Positions 41,903 through 50,013 of a DNA stretch of 54,200 nucleotides are shown one piece after another (position 1 is the stretch's first letter; each line of letters starts with the position of its first letter). The stretch is taken from NCBI GenBank assembly GCA_045605445.1, contig JAZUPZ010000047.1, forward strand, positions 1-54,200, given 5' to 3'. The DNA is from CAZMHL01 sp045605445. GTDB taxonomy: Bacteria > Bacillota > Clostridia > RGIG6154. The translations under genes and the position numbers were made by a program. The notes under the pieces are model-generated. The model was not told the DNA's origin and ran no database searches. It worked only from the letters and a program-made list of their open reading frames with translations.

Positions 41903-43339
41903 ATGAATCGCAGAATAATAGCTTATACAACAGGGTGGGTTTTAATCTTTGAAGCCTGCTGCATGGTCCTTCCTTTGATATGCTCATTAGTTTATAGGGA
42001 AGCGTGCAGTGTTGATTTTATTAAATGTATAGCTCTGTGCCTTTTGGTAGGTGCTGTTTGTATTGTTAAACCGCCTGCGCGTCGTGAAATGCGTGCAAGA
42101 GAAGGACTGGTAATTGTTGCTTTGAGTTGGATTATAATGAGTATTTTCGGAGCATTGCCTTTTGTTTTTTCAGGAGCCATTCCTGATTTCGTAAATGCGC
42201 TTTTTGAAACTGTTTCCGGATTCACTACAACTGGTGCTTCTATACTTAAGGATGTCGAAATACTTCCGAAATCAATAATTTTCTGGAGAAGCTTTACTCA
42301 TTGGGTAGGAGGTATGGGTGTTCTTGTACTTCTTTTAGCCTTTTTGCCGTTATGTGGCGGAAATAATATGTATCTTATGAAGGCTGAAAGCCCTGGTCCT
42401 GCAGTAAGCAAGCTTGTTCCCAAAATCAGAACCACTGCAAAATTACTGTATGGAATATATGTGGTTATTACATTGATCGAGGTTATACTTTTACTTGCCG
42501 GAGGTATGAATCTTTTTGATTCCCTTGCCCTGTCTTTTGGTACTGCAGGAACAGGTGGTTTTGCTGTATTAAACAGCGGCGCATCGACATATTCACCTTA
42601 TGTTCAAAATGTAATAACTGTATTTATGATACTTTGTGGTATTGATTTTTCGGTGTATTACCTTTTACTTACACGCAACTTTTTGGCTGTTATCAAATCC
42701 GAAGAAGTTAAAATTTACCTGGGAATAATTTTAGTTTCTATTATTGCTATAACAATAAATTGTCTTGGATATTATGACAGTCTTGCAACTACAACCAGAC
42801 ATGCAGCGTTTCAGGTTGGTTCAATTATAACTACAACGGGGTATATGACAACAGACTTTAATCAATGGCCTGAATTTTCCAAAGCCATTCTTGTTTTTCT
42901 TATGTTTATCGGAGCCTGTGCCGGTAGTACGGGCGGAGGTATAAAGGTTTCGAGAATGACTATGTGGATAAAAAGTGTTGTAAAAGAGATTAAAATCGCA
43001 ATTCATCCTAAACTTACCTGCGAGACAACCTTCAATTCAAGGCCAATAGAGCATTCAACTTTAAGGACAATAAATGCATATATGGCGGCGTATTTTGTGA
43101 TTTTTGTAATATCCGGATTTATTATAAGTCTTGAAGGAAATGATTTTGTTACGAATTTTACAGCAGTTGCCACTACGCTGAATAATATAGGCCCGGGATT
43201 AGCTGCAGTTGGTCCTACTGAGAATTTTTTGCATTTTAATTACGTATCAAAACTTGTATTTATATTTGATATGCTTGCAGGAAGGCTGGAAATATTCCCT
43301 GTGCTGGCACTTCTTGCTCCTACTTCGTGGAAAAAATAA
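41903..43339 (+). CDS. trkH: TrkH-family potassium uptake channel subunit
   Basis: 478 residues with four pore-loop repeats and about ten membrane helices. Selectivity-filter regions are visible as VSGFTTTGASIL, FGTAGTGGFAVLN, ITTTGYMTTDF and TLNNIGPGL. GACAGSTGGGIKVSRMTMWIK is also conserved in the family. Works with TrkA to import K+, using the ion gradient. Its length and the four loops are normal. Confidence 0.96.
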   Translation: MNRRIIAYTTGWVLIFEACCMVLPLICSLVYREACSVDFIKCIALCLLVGAVCIVKPPARREMRAREGLVIVALSWIIMSIFGALPFVFSGAIPDFVNALFETVSGFTTTGASILKDVEILPKSIIFWRSFTHWVGGMGVLVLLLAFLPLCGGNNMYLMKAESPGPAVSKLVPKIRTTAKLLYGIYVVITLIEVILLLAGGMNLFDSLALSFGTAGTGGFAVLNSGASTYSPYVQNVITVFMILCGIDFSVYYLLLTRNFLAVIKSEEVKIYLGIILVSIIAITINCLGYYDSLATTTRHAAFQVGSIITTTGYMTTDFNQWPEFSKAILVFLMFIGACAGSTGGGIKVSRMTMWIKSVVKEIKIAIHPKLTCETTFNSRPIEHSTLRTINAYMAAYFVIFVISGFIISLEGNDFVTNFTAVATTLNNIGPGLAAVGPTENFLHFNYVSKLVFIFDMLAGRLEIFPVLALLAPTSWKK

Positions 43340-43344
43340 TTTCA

Positions 43345-43368
43345 GGCTCTGCTCAGGCAGAGCCTTTT
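43345..43368 (+). terminator. Terminator of trkA-trkH
   Basis: GGCTCTGC (43345-43352) pairs with GCAGAGCC (43357-43364), then four T. Confidence 0.82.
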
Positions 43369-43400
43369 GCTTTGACAAAGCACATAAAGAAGGGACGAGT

Positions 43401-43429
43401 TTGACAATATTTCTTATTTATGATAATAT
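43401..43429 (+). promoter_or_regulatory. Promoter of the PurH-like gene
   Basis: TTGACA (43401-43406) and TAATAT (43424-43429), spacer 17 bp. Confidence 0.62.
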
Positions 43430-43469
43430 ACTTCAATAAGGGATGATTTTATTCGACAGGGGGAGTTAA

Positions 43470-45002
43470 ATGAAAAATCGTGCTATCATAAACGTTTCTG
43501 ATACATCTTTGCTGGCAGAGTTTTCAAGAGAACTTGTTGAACTTGGATATGAAATTCTTTGTGCAAAGGATAATATTTCAGTTTTGGAAGAGAACGGAGT
43601 TGAATATACTGCCATAACCGACGATTCTCCGGTGAACAGCAGTATCGGCGTCAGAATGGAAGTAATGCGTTCTGATATATTTGCTGCAATTCTTGCTGAC
43701 AGATCTGATACAGAACATATCTCTACAATAATTTCAAGCGGAATTGAGCCTATAGATATTGTTGTGACAAATTTTGAAGATGTAAAACAGTTGCTGAGTG
43801 ACAAAAACAAAAATATAACCAGTATATTTCCCGATGTGGATATAAACAGGTCTTCACTGATTAAGGCCGGAATTTCAAATTGTGATGATGTATGTGTAGT
43901 TATTGATCCGTCAGATTATGAGACGGTTCTTGAAGAAATAAAAAACGGCGGTGAAGTTTCAAAAGAAACCAGATTTAAGTTTGCTGTAAAAGCGCTTTCA
44001 TATCTTTGCGGCCGTGATGCTTTTATTTCTTCTTACCTCAATTTGAGAATAGTTGGTGATACATATCCGGATACAATGAACATCGCATACGAAAAACTTG
44101 CAAATTTCAAGTGCGGAGAAAATGTTCATCAGGCTGCTGCAGTGTATGAAAGACTGGATTCGGAGCCTGATAGTCTTTGTAATATGAAAAAGCTTCAGGG
44201 TAAAGCACTGTCGTTTAACGGCTTTAACAATGCGGATATTGCTTTGGAAACGGTGAGTGATTTTGACGAATGTACTGTTGTTTTTGTAAACAACGGATGT
44301 ATTTGCGGAGTTGGTATCGGAGACGATATATATGAGGCGTATTCTAATGCTTACAGGCTTGCACTGCCTGCTATAAGTGGAAGTGTTGTTGTATTTAACA
44401 GAATTGTTGACAGAAAATGCGCATTAGAACTTGTTAAATATTCCTTTGAAGGGGTAATTGCTCCCGGCTATGGTGCTGACACAGAGGATTTACTTAGTCA
44501 GAAGGACGGGCTTAATTTGTTCATTAAAGAAAATTTCACAAATAAGCCTTATGATATCAAGTCTGTTAATGGTGGCATTCTGATTCAGAAAAACAAAGGT
44601 ATGATTTCCTGCGAACCCGAATTTCAGTGTGTTACACAGAGGCAACCTGATGAAAATGAAAAAAAAGATTTATTGTTTGCTTGGCGTGTGGCCAAGAACG
44701 TAAAAACCAGTGCAGTTGTACTTGCTAAATCCGGACAGACCATCGGTATCGGTGGGGGGCAGCCGCTTTACTCAACCTCTCTTACTATTGCCGTAAATAA
44801 TGCAGGAACTAAAGCGGAAGGCAGTGTAGCTGCAGTTGACAGTAATGTTGATTCTGTTGAATTTTTTGAAATTCTCAAAGAAGCCGGAGTTACTGCGATT
44901 ATTCAGGCAGGTATTCCTGAAGTACCCAGAGAAGTAATTGAAATGTGTAATGATAATCAAATCGCAATGATTACAACAAATGTTGAAAATTGTAAATATT
45001 AA
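43470..45002 (+). CDS. PurH-like protein lacking catalytic residues (probable pseudoenzyme)
   Basis: 510 residues, the full two-domain length of PurH (IMP cyclohydrolase plus AICAR transformylase). Similarity is clear in FSRELVELGYEIL, IEPIDIVVTNFEDV, KLQGKALSFNGFNNADIALE, KDLLFAWRVAKNVKTSAVVLAKSGQTIGIGGGQ and GVTAIIQAG. Key sites are altered. The transformylase KHxNPCG motif reads VNNGCICG (about 271-278), so the catalytic Lys-His pair is Asn-Asn. The cyclohydrolase GRVKTLHPKIHGG region reads VRMEVMRSDIFAA. RYGENPHQ is KCGENVHQ. No frameshift. It stands alone and outside any purine cluster, so a non-catalytic or changed role is inferred. Confidence 0.8.
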   Translation: MKNRAIINVSDTSLLAEFSRELVELGYEILCAKDNISVLEENGVEYTAITDDSPVNSSIGVRMEVMRSDIFAAILADRSDTEHISTIISSGIEPIDIVVTNFEDVKQLLSDKNKNITSIFPDVDINRSSLIKAGISNCDDVCVVIDPSDYETVLEEIKNGGEVSKETRFKFAVKALSYLCGRDAFISSYLNLRIVGDTYPDTMNIAYEKLANFKCGENVHQAAAVYERLDSEPDSLCNMKKLQGKALSFNGFNNADIALETVSDFDECTVVFVNNGCICGVGIGDDIYEAYSNAYRLALPAISGSVVVFNRIVDRKCALELVKYSFEGVIAPGYGADTEDLLSQKDGLNLFIKENFTNKPYDIKSVNGGILIQKNKGMISCEPEFQCVTQRQPDENEKKDLLFAWRVAKNVKTSAVVLAKSGQTIGIGGGQPLYSTSLTIAVNNAGTKAEGSVAAVDSNVDSVEFFEILKEAGVTAIIQAGIPEVPREVIEMCNDNQIAMITTNVENCKY

Positions 45003-45008
45003 ACCTGG

Positions 45009-45035
45009 TCCACGTATTTTATCCGTGGACTTTTA
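45009..45035 (+). terminator. Terminator of the PurH-like gene
   Basis: GTCCACG (45009-45015) pairs with CGTGGAC (45025-45031), followed by four T. Confidence 0.8.
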
Positions 45036-45090
45036 ACATAATAGAATAAATATCATAAAATAGTAATGTAACAAAAAATGGAGGCTGTAT

Positions 45091-45345
45091 ATGAATTCTT
45101 CAATTATTGTTTTAACTTCTGTTACGGCAGCCAAAAGAGCACAGAAAATACTGGAAAGAAACGGAGTTTCCTGCAATGTCATAAGAACGCCTTCGGGTAT
45201 ATCAAACGGCGGATGCAGTAACTCTTTAAAACTGAAAACCGCATTTTCCAAAAAAGCTGTTTCTGTTTTAAAAGATAATGAATTTAATATCCGCGGGGTG
45301 TATAAGGAATTATACGACGGTCTGAATTACAGATATGTAAAGTAG
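45091..45345 (+). CDS. DUF3343 family protein (putative Se/S carrier-like)
   Basis: 84 residues. A small alpha/beta fold opening SSIIVLTSVTAAKRAQKILERNG, then CNVIRTPSGISNGGCSNSLK, the typical P-x-x-x-x-x-G-C region with a conserved Cys, and a FNIRGVYKE C-terminal part. The family is described as a putative selenium or sulfur carrier because of frequent pairing with cysteine desulfurase-like genes. Here the next gene is such a protein, separated by a hairpin. AATGGAGG ribosome-binding site before ATG 45091. Confidence 0.85.
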   Translation: MNSSIIVLTSVTAAKRAQKILERNGVSCNVIRTPSGISNGGCSNSLKLKTAFSKKAVSVLKDNEFNIRGVYKELYDGLNYRYVK

Positions 45346-45360
45346 TGGATTTATTTTTTG

Positions 45361-45387
45361 CAGCTATCCTTTGGAGGGTAGCTGTTT
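45361..45387 (+). terminator. Hairpin between DUF3343 and the cysteine desulfurase gene
   Basis: CAGCTATCCT pairs with AGGGTAGCTG (loop TTGG), then TTTG. The T tract is short, so partial termination or attenuation before the desulfurase is likely. Confidence 0.65.
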
Positions 45388-45407
45388 GTATAAGATAGGA
45401 GAATATG

Positions 45408-46550
45408 ATGGTATATCTTGATAATAGTGCAACAACCTTGAAAAAACCGAAAAGCGTATATTCAGAAATACTTGATGTAATGAAAAATAAAGGTGGAAAT
45501 GCAGGACGAGGCGGACACAAAATGTCTGCCCTGGCAGAAGATGTTATCTACAAGGCGAGAGAAAATATCTGCAGGCTTTTTAATATAAAAAACGAATCAA
45601 GAGTATGTTTTACTTGCAATGCATCTTTAGCATTGAATTATGCTGTTAAAGGAGTACTTAAACCGGGGGAGCATGTTATCATTTCGTCTTTTGAACACAA
45701 TTCGGTTTACAGACCGGTTGTTGCTCTTTATAAAAAAGGGGTAGAGTTTTCAGTTTTGAATTCTGACCCTTATGGGAATTTTGATAATATTGAAAACTAT
45801 ATAAGAAAAAATACAAAGCTTGTAATAATTAACCATGTATCGAATGTGACAGGGAACATTGCAGAAATCAAAAAAATATCTGAGGTTTGTCGTAAACACG
45901 GTATTTTGTTTATGATCGACGCTTCTCAGTCGGCGGGACATATAGATATAGATGTGGAAAGAGATGGTGTTGATATTCTTGCATGTTCAGGACACAAAGG
46001 TCTTTTCGGACCACAGGGAACGGGTGTTTTGTATATAGCAGACGGAAATAAAACGGATACTGTTATAGAAGGTGGAACAGGAAGCTTTTCAAATGTGGAT
46101 ACTCAGCCTGAAGAATTGCCGGACCGCTTCGAAACCGGAACGCTTAATGCGCCAGGGATAGGCGGCTTGTCTGCGGGAGTTAGTTATATACTTGATAAGG
46201 GAATTAAAAACATAAGGGAATATGAAGAAGTAATGATTGAAAACCTTATTTGCGGATTGGAATCAATCCCTCATGTTGAAGTTTATGGAAATTGTGACTG
46301 TAAAAAAACTTCCGGTGCAGTTGGATTTAATGTTTCAGGAATCGATTGTATTAACCTTTGTTCGATGCTTGACGAAAAGTACGACATTATGCTGAGGGGA
46401 GGGTTACATTGTTCGTATCTTGCTCATAAAACAATAGGAACATCGGAAAAAGGATGTGCACGAGCAAGCGTAAGCTTTTTTAATACTCCTGGTGAAATAA
46501 ATTATTTCCTCAATGTCATTGACAAAGTGAGTAAAAAATACTATAATTGA
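45408..46550 (+). CDS. Cysteine desulfurase-like aminotransferase class V
   Basis: 380 residues from ATG 45408, which suits AGGAG at 45397-45401 better than the adjacent ATG 45405. PLP enzyme motifs: YLDNSATTLKKP, FTCNASLALNYAVKG, NHVSNVTGNI, DASQSAGH and CSGHKGLFGPQGTGVLY with the Schiff-base Lys. The C-terminal loop has RGGLHCSYLAHKTIGT with the persulfide Cys. It resembles the EF2568-type desulfurases found beside DUF3343 and selenium-related genes. No selD is visible in the window. It could supply sulfur or selenium to a cofactor. Confidence 0.9.
   Translation: MVYLDNSATTLKKPKSVYSEILDVMKNKGGNAGRGGHKMSALAEDVIYKARENICRLFNIKNESRVCFTCNASLALNYAVKGVLKPGEHVIISSFEHNSVYRPVVALYKKGVEFSVLNSDPYGNFDNIENYIRKNTKLVIINHVSNVTGNIAEIKKISEVCRKHGILFMIDASQSAGHIDIDVERDGVDILACSGHKGLFGPQGTGVLYIADGNKTDTVIEGGTGSFSNVDTQPEELPDRFETGTLNAPGIGGLSAGVSYILDKGIKNIREYEEVMIENLICGLESIPHVEVYGNCDCKKTSGAVGFNVSGIDCINLCSMLDEKYDIMLRGGLHCSYLAHKTIGTSEKGCARASVSFFNTPGEINYFLNVIDKVSKKYYN
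46519..46547 (+). promoter_or_regulatory. Promoter of cdaA-cdaR-glmM inside the end of the desulfurase gene
   Basis: TTGACA (46519-46524) and TATAAT (46542-46547), spacer 17 bp, overlapping the last codons of the preceding gene. Confidence 0.78.
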
Positions 46551-46581
46551 GTTAATTGTAAGTTGGAAAAGGAGCTGGCGT

Positions 46582-47421
46582 ATGGAAAAAATAATATCGT
46601 TTTTTGCCAGTTATATAAATGCTTTTAAATTGAATGACTTGTTTGATATATTTATAGTTACCCTTGCTGTGTACTGGATTATAAAGTTTCTCAGAGAAAC
46701 AAGAGCAGTGCAGCTGACTAAGGGTATTGTTGTTTTGCTTATAATAACTTATCTGAGCGGAATTCTTAAGCTTAATGTAGTGAACTATCTGCTTTCTAAT
46801 GCGGTTCAGGTGGGGCTGCTTGCTTTGATTATTGTTTTTCAACCGGAATTCAGACATGTGCTTGAACAGGTCGGAAGAACGAGGCTTGGTGATTGGATGA
46901 GTTTTAATAACAACTCAAATAGCGATGAAGTTGATGTAATCGACGAGATTTGTAACGGAATGGATGTGCTTTCCAAAAGAAGAATCGGTGCTTTGATTGT
47001 ACTTGAAAGAAAAACGAAACTCGGGGATGTTACCAGAACCGGTAAAATAATTGAAGCTAATGTGCAGGCCGATCTGCTTATAAACATTTTTTATCCTAAC
47101 ACTCCGCTTCATGATGGCGCGGTGATAATTGAGGATAATAAAATAAAAGCAGCAGGATGCCTTCTTCCTTTGTCTCAGAACAACACACTCAGTACAGAAC
47201 TTGGAACGAGACACAGAGCAGCAATAGGTATGTCGGAAAATTCCGATGCACTTGTTCTGGTTGTTTCTGAGGAAACAGGAAAGATATCTGTTGCTAAAAG
47301 CGGAACTCTGACGAGAAATTTCACAAAAGAGTCTTTGAAAAGATATCTCGAAAAAACTCTTATTAACAGTGAAAATCAAAAACAGTCCGCTTTTGCCAAA
47401 CTCAGGGCAAGGGGGAAATAA
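46582..47421 (+). CDS. cdaA: Diadenylate cyclase CdaA
   Basis: 279 residues. Three N-terminal membrane helices (about 20-95), a short coiled linker, then the DisA_N/DAC domain with the catalytic NTPLHDGAVII (DGA) and LGTRHRAAIG (RHR) motifs. Makes c-di-AMP from two ATP. It is followed by cdaR and glmM, the conserved operon in Firmicutes where CdaR and GlmM both regulate the cyclase. The charged C-terminal tail is normal. Confidence 0.97.
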   Translation: MEKIISFFASYINAFKLNDLFDIFIVTLAVYWIIKFLRETRAVQLTKGIVVLLIITYLSGILKLNVVNYLLSNAVQVGLLALIIVFQPEFRHVLEQVGRTRLGDWMSFNNNSNSDEVDVIDEICNGMDVLSKRRIGALIVLERKTKLGDVTRTGKIIEANVQADLLINIFYPNTPLHDGAVIIEDNKIKAAGCLLPLSQNNTLSTELGTRHRAAIGMSENSDALVLVVSEETGKISVAKSGTLTRNFTKESLKRYLEKTLINSENQKQSAFAKLRARGK

Positions 47422-47423
47422 CT

Positions 47424-48389
47424 GTGAATACAAAAAAGTTTTTTTCAAATGAAACAGTTATCAGAATGGTTTCTCTTCTTATTGCCGTAATATTGTGGAT
47501 GTATGTTGTAAGTGTTAAAAATCCTCAGATTACTACAACTGTGAGAAATGTACCTATTCAGATTACAAATATAGAAAATGTTGAAAACAACGGACTTGAG
47601 ATAATCAGTATGTCTGATGATAAAATTGACGTAAGAATTTCCGGCAGAATGTTTGATGTGTCAGACGTTACCGTGGAGGATATTTTGGTTCAGCTCGATG
47701 TTTCGAATGTTTATTCGGCTAATAATTATTATATTACACCTGATATTAAGCTTAGTGCTAATGGAGTTTCTGTTGTGAGCACGAGCGTTGATAGTGTTAA
47801 CGTTTATGTGGATTATATTTCAAGAGTTGAAAAGGACATAATAATAGAAACTGTCGGCGAAGCTGATAAGGGCTTCAGGGTGTCTGAAGTGTACAGCGCA
47901 AATAATAAAGTAATAGTATCAGGTCCTCAAAGCATTATAAACAGAATAGAAAAGGTTAAAGCTGTTGTTGATATTTCGGGAGCTTCAGAAGACTTAAATA
48001 AGGTTTGTCAGGTGAAACTTTATTCTTCAAATAACGAAGAAATTGTTTCTGACAAAATCAAACTTTCTGTTACAGATATTTCGGTGACAGTGAAATTTGG
48101 ATATTCGCAGATGCTTCCTGTTGTTCTTGATTTACAGAATATACAGACAACCGAAGATTTTTCTGTTGAAGCGTATAATCTGAATCCTTCTGTTTATGAA
48201 ATAGAAGTGCATGGTGAAAGGGCACATATAAAAGAAATTTCACAGATTACAGCAGTTGTAGAACCTGTCCCTACAGATGACGAAGAACAACTTCTTGCAA
48301 ATGAATGGAAAGCGACACTTGTTATACCTGAGGGAATAACAGTTAAAGATTCTGTGACTGAAATTACAGTTAAGTTTGAAAAGAAATAA
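47424..48389 (+). CDS. cdaR: YbbR-domain regulator CdaR
   Basis: 321 residues, GTG start at 47424 two bases after the cdaA stop. One N-terminal membrane helix (VIRMVSLLIAVILWMYVVSV) followed by about three extracellular YbbR beta-domains (VRNVPIQITNIEN..., IIETVGEADKGFRV..., VVLDLQNIQTTEDF...). CdaR binds CdaA at the membrane and adjusts c-di-AMP synthesis. The W-M-Y-V-x-S start is typical. Confidence 0.94.
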   Translation: MNTKKFFSNETVIRMVSLLIAVILWMYVVSVKNPQITTTVRNVPIQITNIENVENNGLEIISMSDDKIDVRISGRMFDVSDVTVEDILVQLDVSNVYSANNYYITPDIKLSANGVSVVSTSVDSVNVYVDYISRVEKDIIIETVGEADKGFRVSEVYSANNKVIVSGPQSIINRIEKVKAVVDISGASEDLNKVCQVKLYSSNNEEIVSDKIKLSVTDISVTVKFGYSQMLPVVLDLQNIQTTEDFSVEAYNLNPSVYEIEVHGERAHIKEISQITAVVEPVPTDDEEQLLANEWKATLVIPEGITVKDSVTEITVKFEKK

Positions 48390-48400
48390 GGAGAAGTAAT

Positions 48401-49753
48401 ATGGGAAAGTTATTTGGTACTGATGGCGTAAGAGGAATTGCCAATTCTGAAATTTCCTGCAATCTTGCTTTTAAAATCGGCCAGGCGGGAGCTTATGTTC
48501 TTGCTAAAAGATTTAACTCAAAGCCTCAGATTGTAGTTGGAAAAGATACAAGAATATCAGGCGATATGCTTGAGAGCGCCCTTATTGCGGGTTTTTGCTC
48601 AGTGGGAGCAAATTCTATAAAACTTGGTGTTATTCCGACACCTGCAGTTGCATATCTTACCAGAATGTATAAGGCTGATGCAGGTGTGGTTATTTCTGCT
48701 TCACATAATTCAATGGAATATAACGGAATCAAATTTTTCAATGCGCACGGCTATAAGCTCAGTGATGACATTGAAGCTGAAATTGAAGATCTGATTCTCA
48801 ATGATAAACTTAAAGATATTCCGTTGTGTATCGGCAAAGATGTGGGTAAGGTTGTAAGGGAAGAATCCGGTATTGTAGACTATGTCAGATTTGCAAGAAG
48901 CACAATTGATTGTGATTTGACCGGATTGAAAATTGCAGTTGACTGTGCCAATGGTGCTACATACCAGGTTGCAGGAAGAGCTTTGGCGAAACTTGGTGCA
49001 TCTCTTGTTGTTATAAACAATTTTCCGAATGGCAGAAATATTAACGATAAATGCGGTTCTACTTATATGGAACAGCTTCAGGGAATTGTAACCGGAACCG
49101 GAAGTGATGTTGGTATCGCTTTTGATGGCGACGGAGACAGAATGCTTGCCGTAGACGAAAAAGGAAATGTTGTAGACGGCGATCAGATTATGGCAATCTG
49201 TGCAAAAGAAATGCTTAAGGAAAATAAATTGACAAACAATACTGTTGTTGCAACGGTTATGAGTAACCTCGGACTTACACTTGCCGGGGAAAAACACGGT
49301 TTTAACGTTCTTCAGACTGCAGTTGGCGACAGATATGTTCTTGAACAAATGTTAAAAACCGGAGAAAGAATTGGCGGAGAACAGTCCGGTCATGTAATTT
49401 TTCTTGATTATAATACAACCGGTGATGGTCTTATATCAGCACTTCAGCTGCTTTCTATAATGAAAAAGACCGGCAAAAAGCTCTCGGAACTTTGTGAAGT
49501 AATGACAGTTCTTCCTCAGTGTATGAAAAGTGTCAGAATTGACAATGCAAAAAAAGCTTTACTTTCAGGCGACGAAGCGATTCAGTCTAAAATAAAGTCA
49601 ACTGATGAAAAACTTAAAGGTAGAGGAAGAGTGCTTGTAAGAGCATCAGGAACCGAACCCGTAATCAGAGTTATGATTGAGGGCGATGATCAGGAAGAAA
49701 TCAAAACTTATGTTGAAGAGATTTCTGCATTGATTGAAGAAAGACTTAAATAA
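48401..49753 (+). CDS. glmM: Phosphoglucosamine mutase
   Basis: 450 residues. LFGTDGVRGIAN start, active Ser in VISASHNSMEYNGIKFF, metal loop AFDGDGDRML, substrate loop GGEQSGH and phosphate-binding RASGTEPVIRVM. Converts glucosamine-6-P to glucosamine-1-P for UDP-GlcNAc. In this operon type GlmM also binds and inhibits CdaA, linking wall precursors to c-di-AMP. Directly upstream of the glmS ribozyme. Confidence 0.97.
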   Translation: MGKLFGTDGVRGIANSEISCNLAFKIGQAGAYVLAKRFNSKPQIVVGKDTRISGDMLESALIAGFCSVGANSIKLGVIPTPAVAYLTRMYKADAGVVISASHNSMEYNGIKFFNAHGYKLSDDIEAEIEDLILNDKLKDIPLCIGKDVGKVVREESGIVDYVRFARSTIDCDLTGLKIAVDCANGATYQVAGRALAKLGASLVVINNFPNGRNINDKCGSTYMEQLQGIVTGTGSDVGIAFDGDGDRMLAVDEKGNVVDGDQIMAICAKEMLKENKLTNNTVVATVMSNLGLTLAGEKHGFNVLQTAVGDRYVLEQMLKTGERIGGEQSGHVIFLDYNTTGDGLISALQLLSIMKKTGKKLSELCEVMTVLPQCMKSVRIDNAKKALLSGDEAIQSKIKSTDEKLKGRGRVLVRASGTEPVIRVMIEGDDQEEIKTYVEEISALIEERLK

Positions 49754-49761
49754 TGTATATA

Positions 49762-49786
49762 ATCTGCCGTATTTTATACGGCAGAT
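49762..49786 (+). other. Stem-loop between glmM and the glmS ribozyme
   Basis: ATCTGCCGTAT (49762-49772) pairs with ATACGGCAGAT (49776-49786). No T run follows, so it may be a processing or stability element; glmS could be reached by read-through from cdaA-glmM. Confidence 0.65.
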
Positions 49787-49811
49787 ATAGAAAAATCATA
49801 GGAGAATATAA

Positions 49812-49940
49812 AGCGCCGGAACTCATATGAGTTGACGAGGATGAGGTTTATCGAATTTTCGGCGGATGCCTCACGGTTCGTGTATAACTGGTTAAAAACG
49901 AACAAAACCCGAAAGTGATTTCAGGGACAAATATCGTTTT
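49812..49940 (+). promoter_or_regulatory. glmS ribozyme / riboswitch
   Basis: Conserved core in order: AGCGCC at the cleavage site (cut expected between A49812 and G49813), AGTTGACGAGGATGAGG, TTTATCGAATTTTCGG, CGGATGCCTC and the distal GGGACAAA at 49924-49931. Glucosamine-6-phosphate acts as cofactor for self-cleavage, which destabilises the glmS message. It sits about 75 bases upstream of the glmS start, the expected arrangement. The rest of 49754-50013 holds the stem-loop and the short glmS leader. Confidence 0.96.
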
Positions 49941-50013
49941 AATACATAAGTAATTTCATTGTTGCCTATGGATAATGGTTACTAATATAGACAAAATGAA
50001 AGGAATTATTATT

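Noticed and set aside
43470..45002. PurH-like gene as a simple pseudogene
   Set aside because: The frame is intact over 510 codons with its own promoter, ribosome-binding site and terminator, so decay by drift alone is not supported by this sequence.
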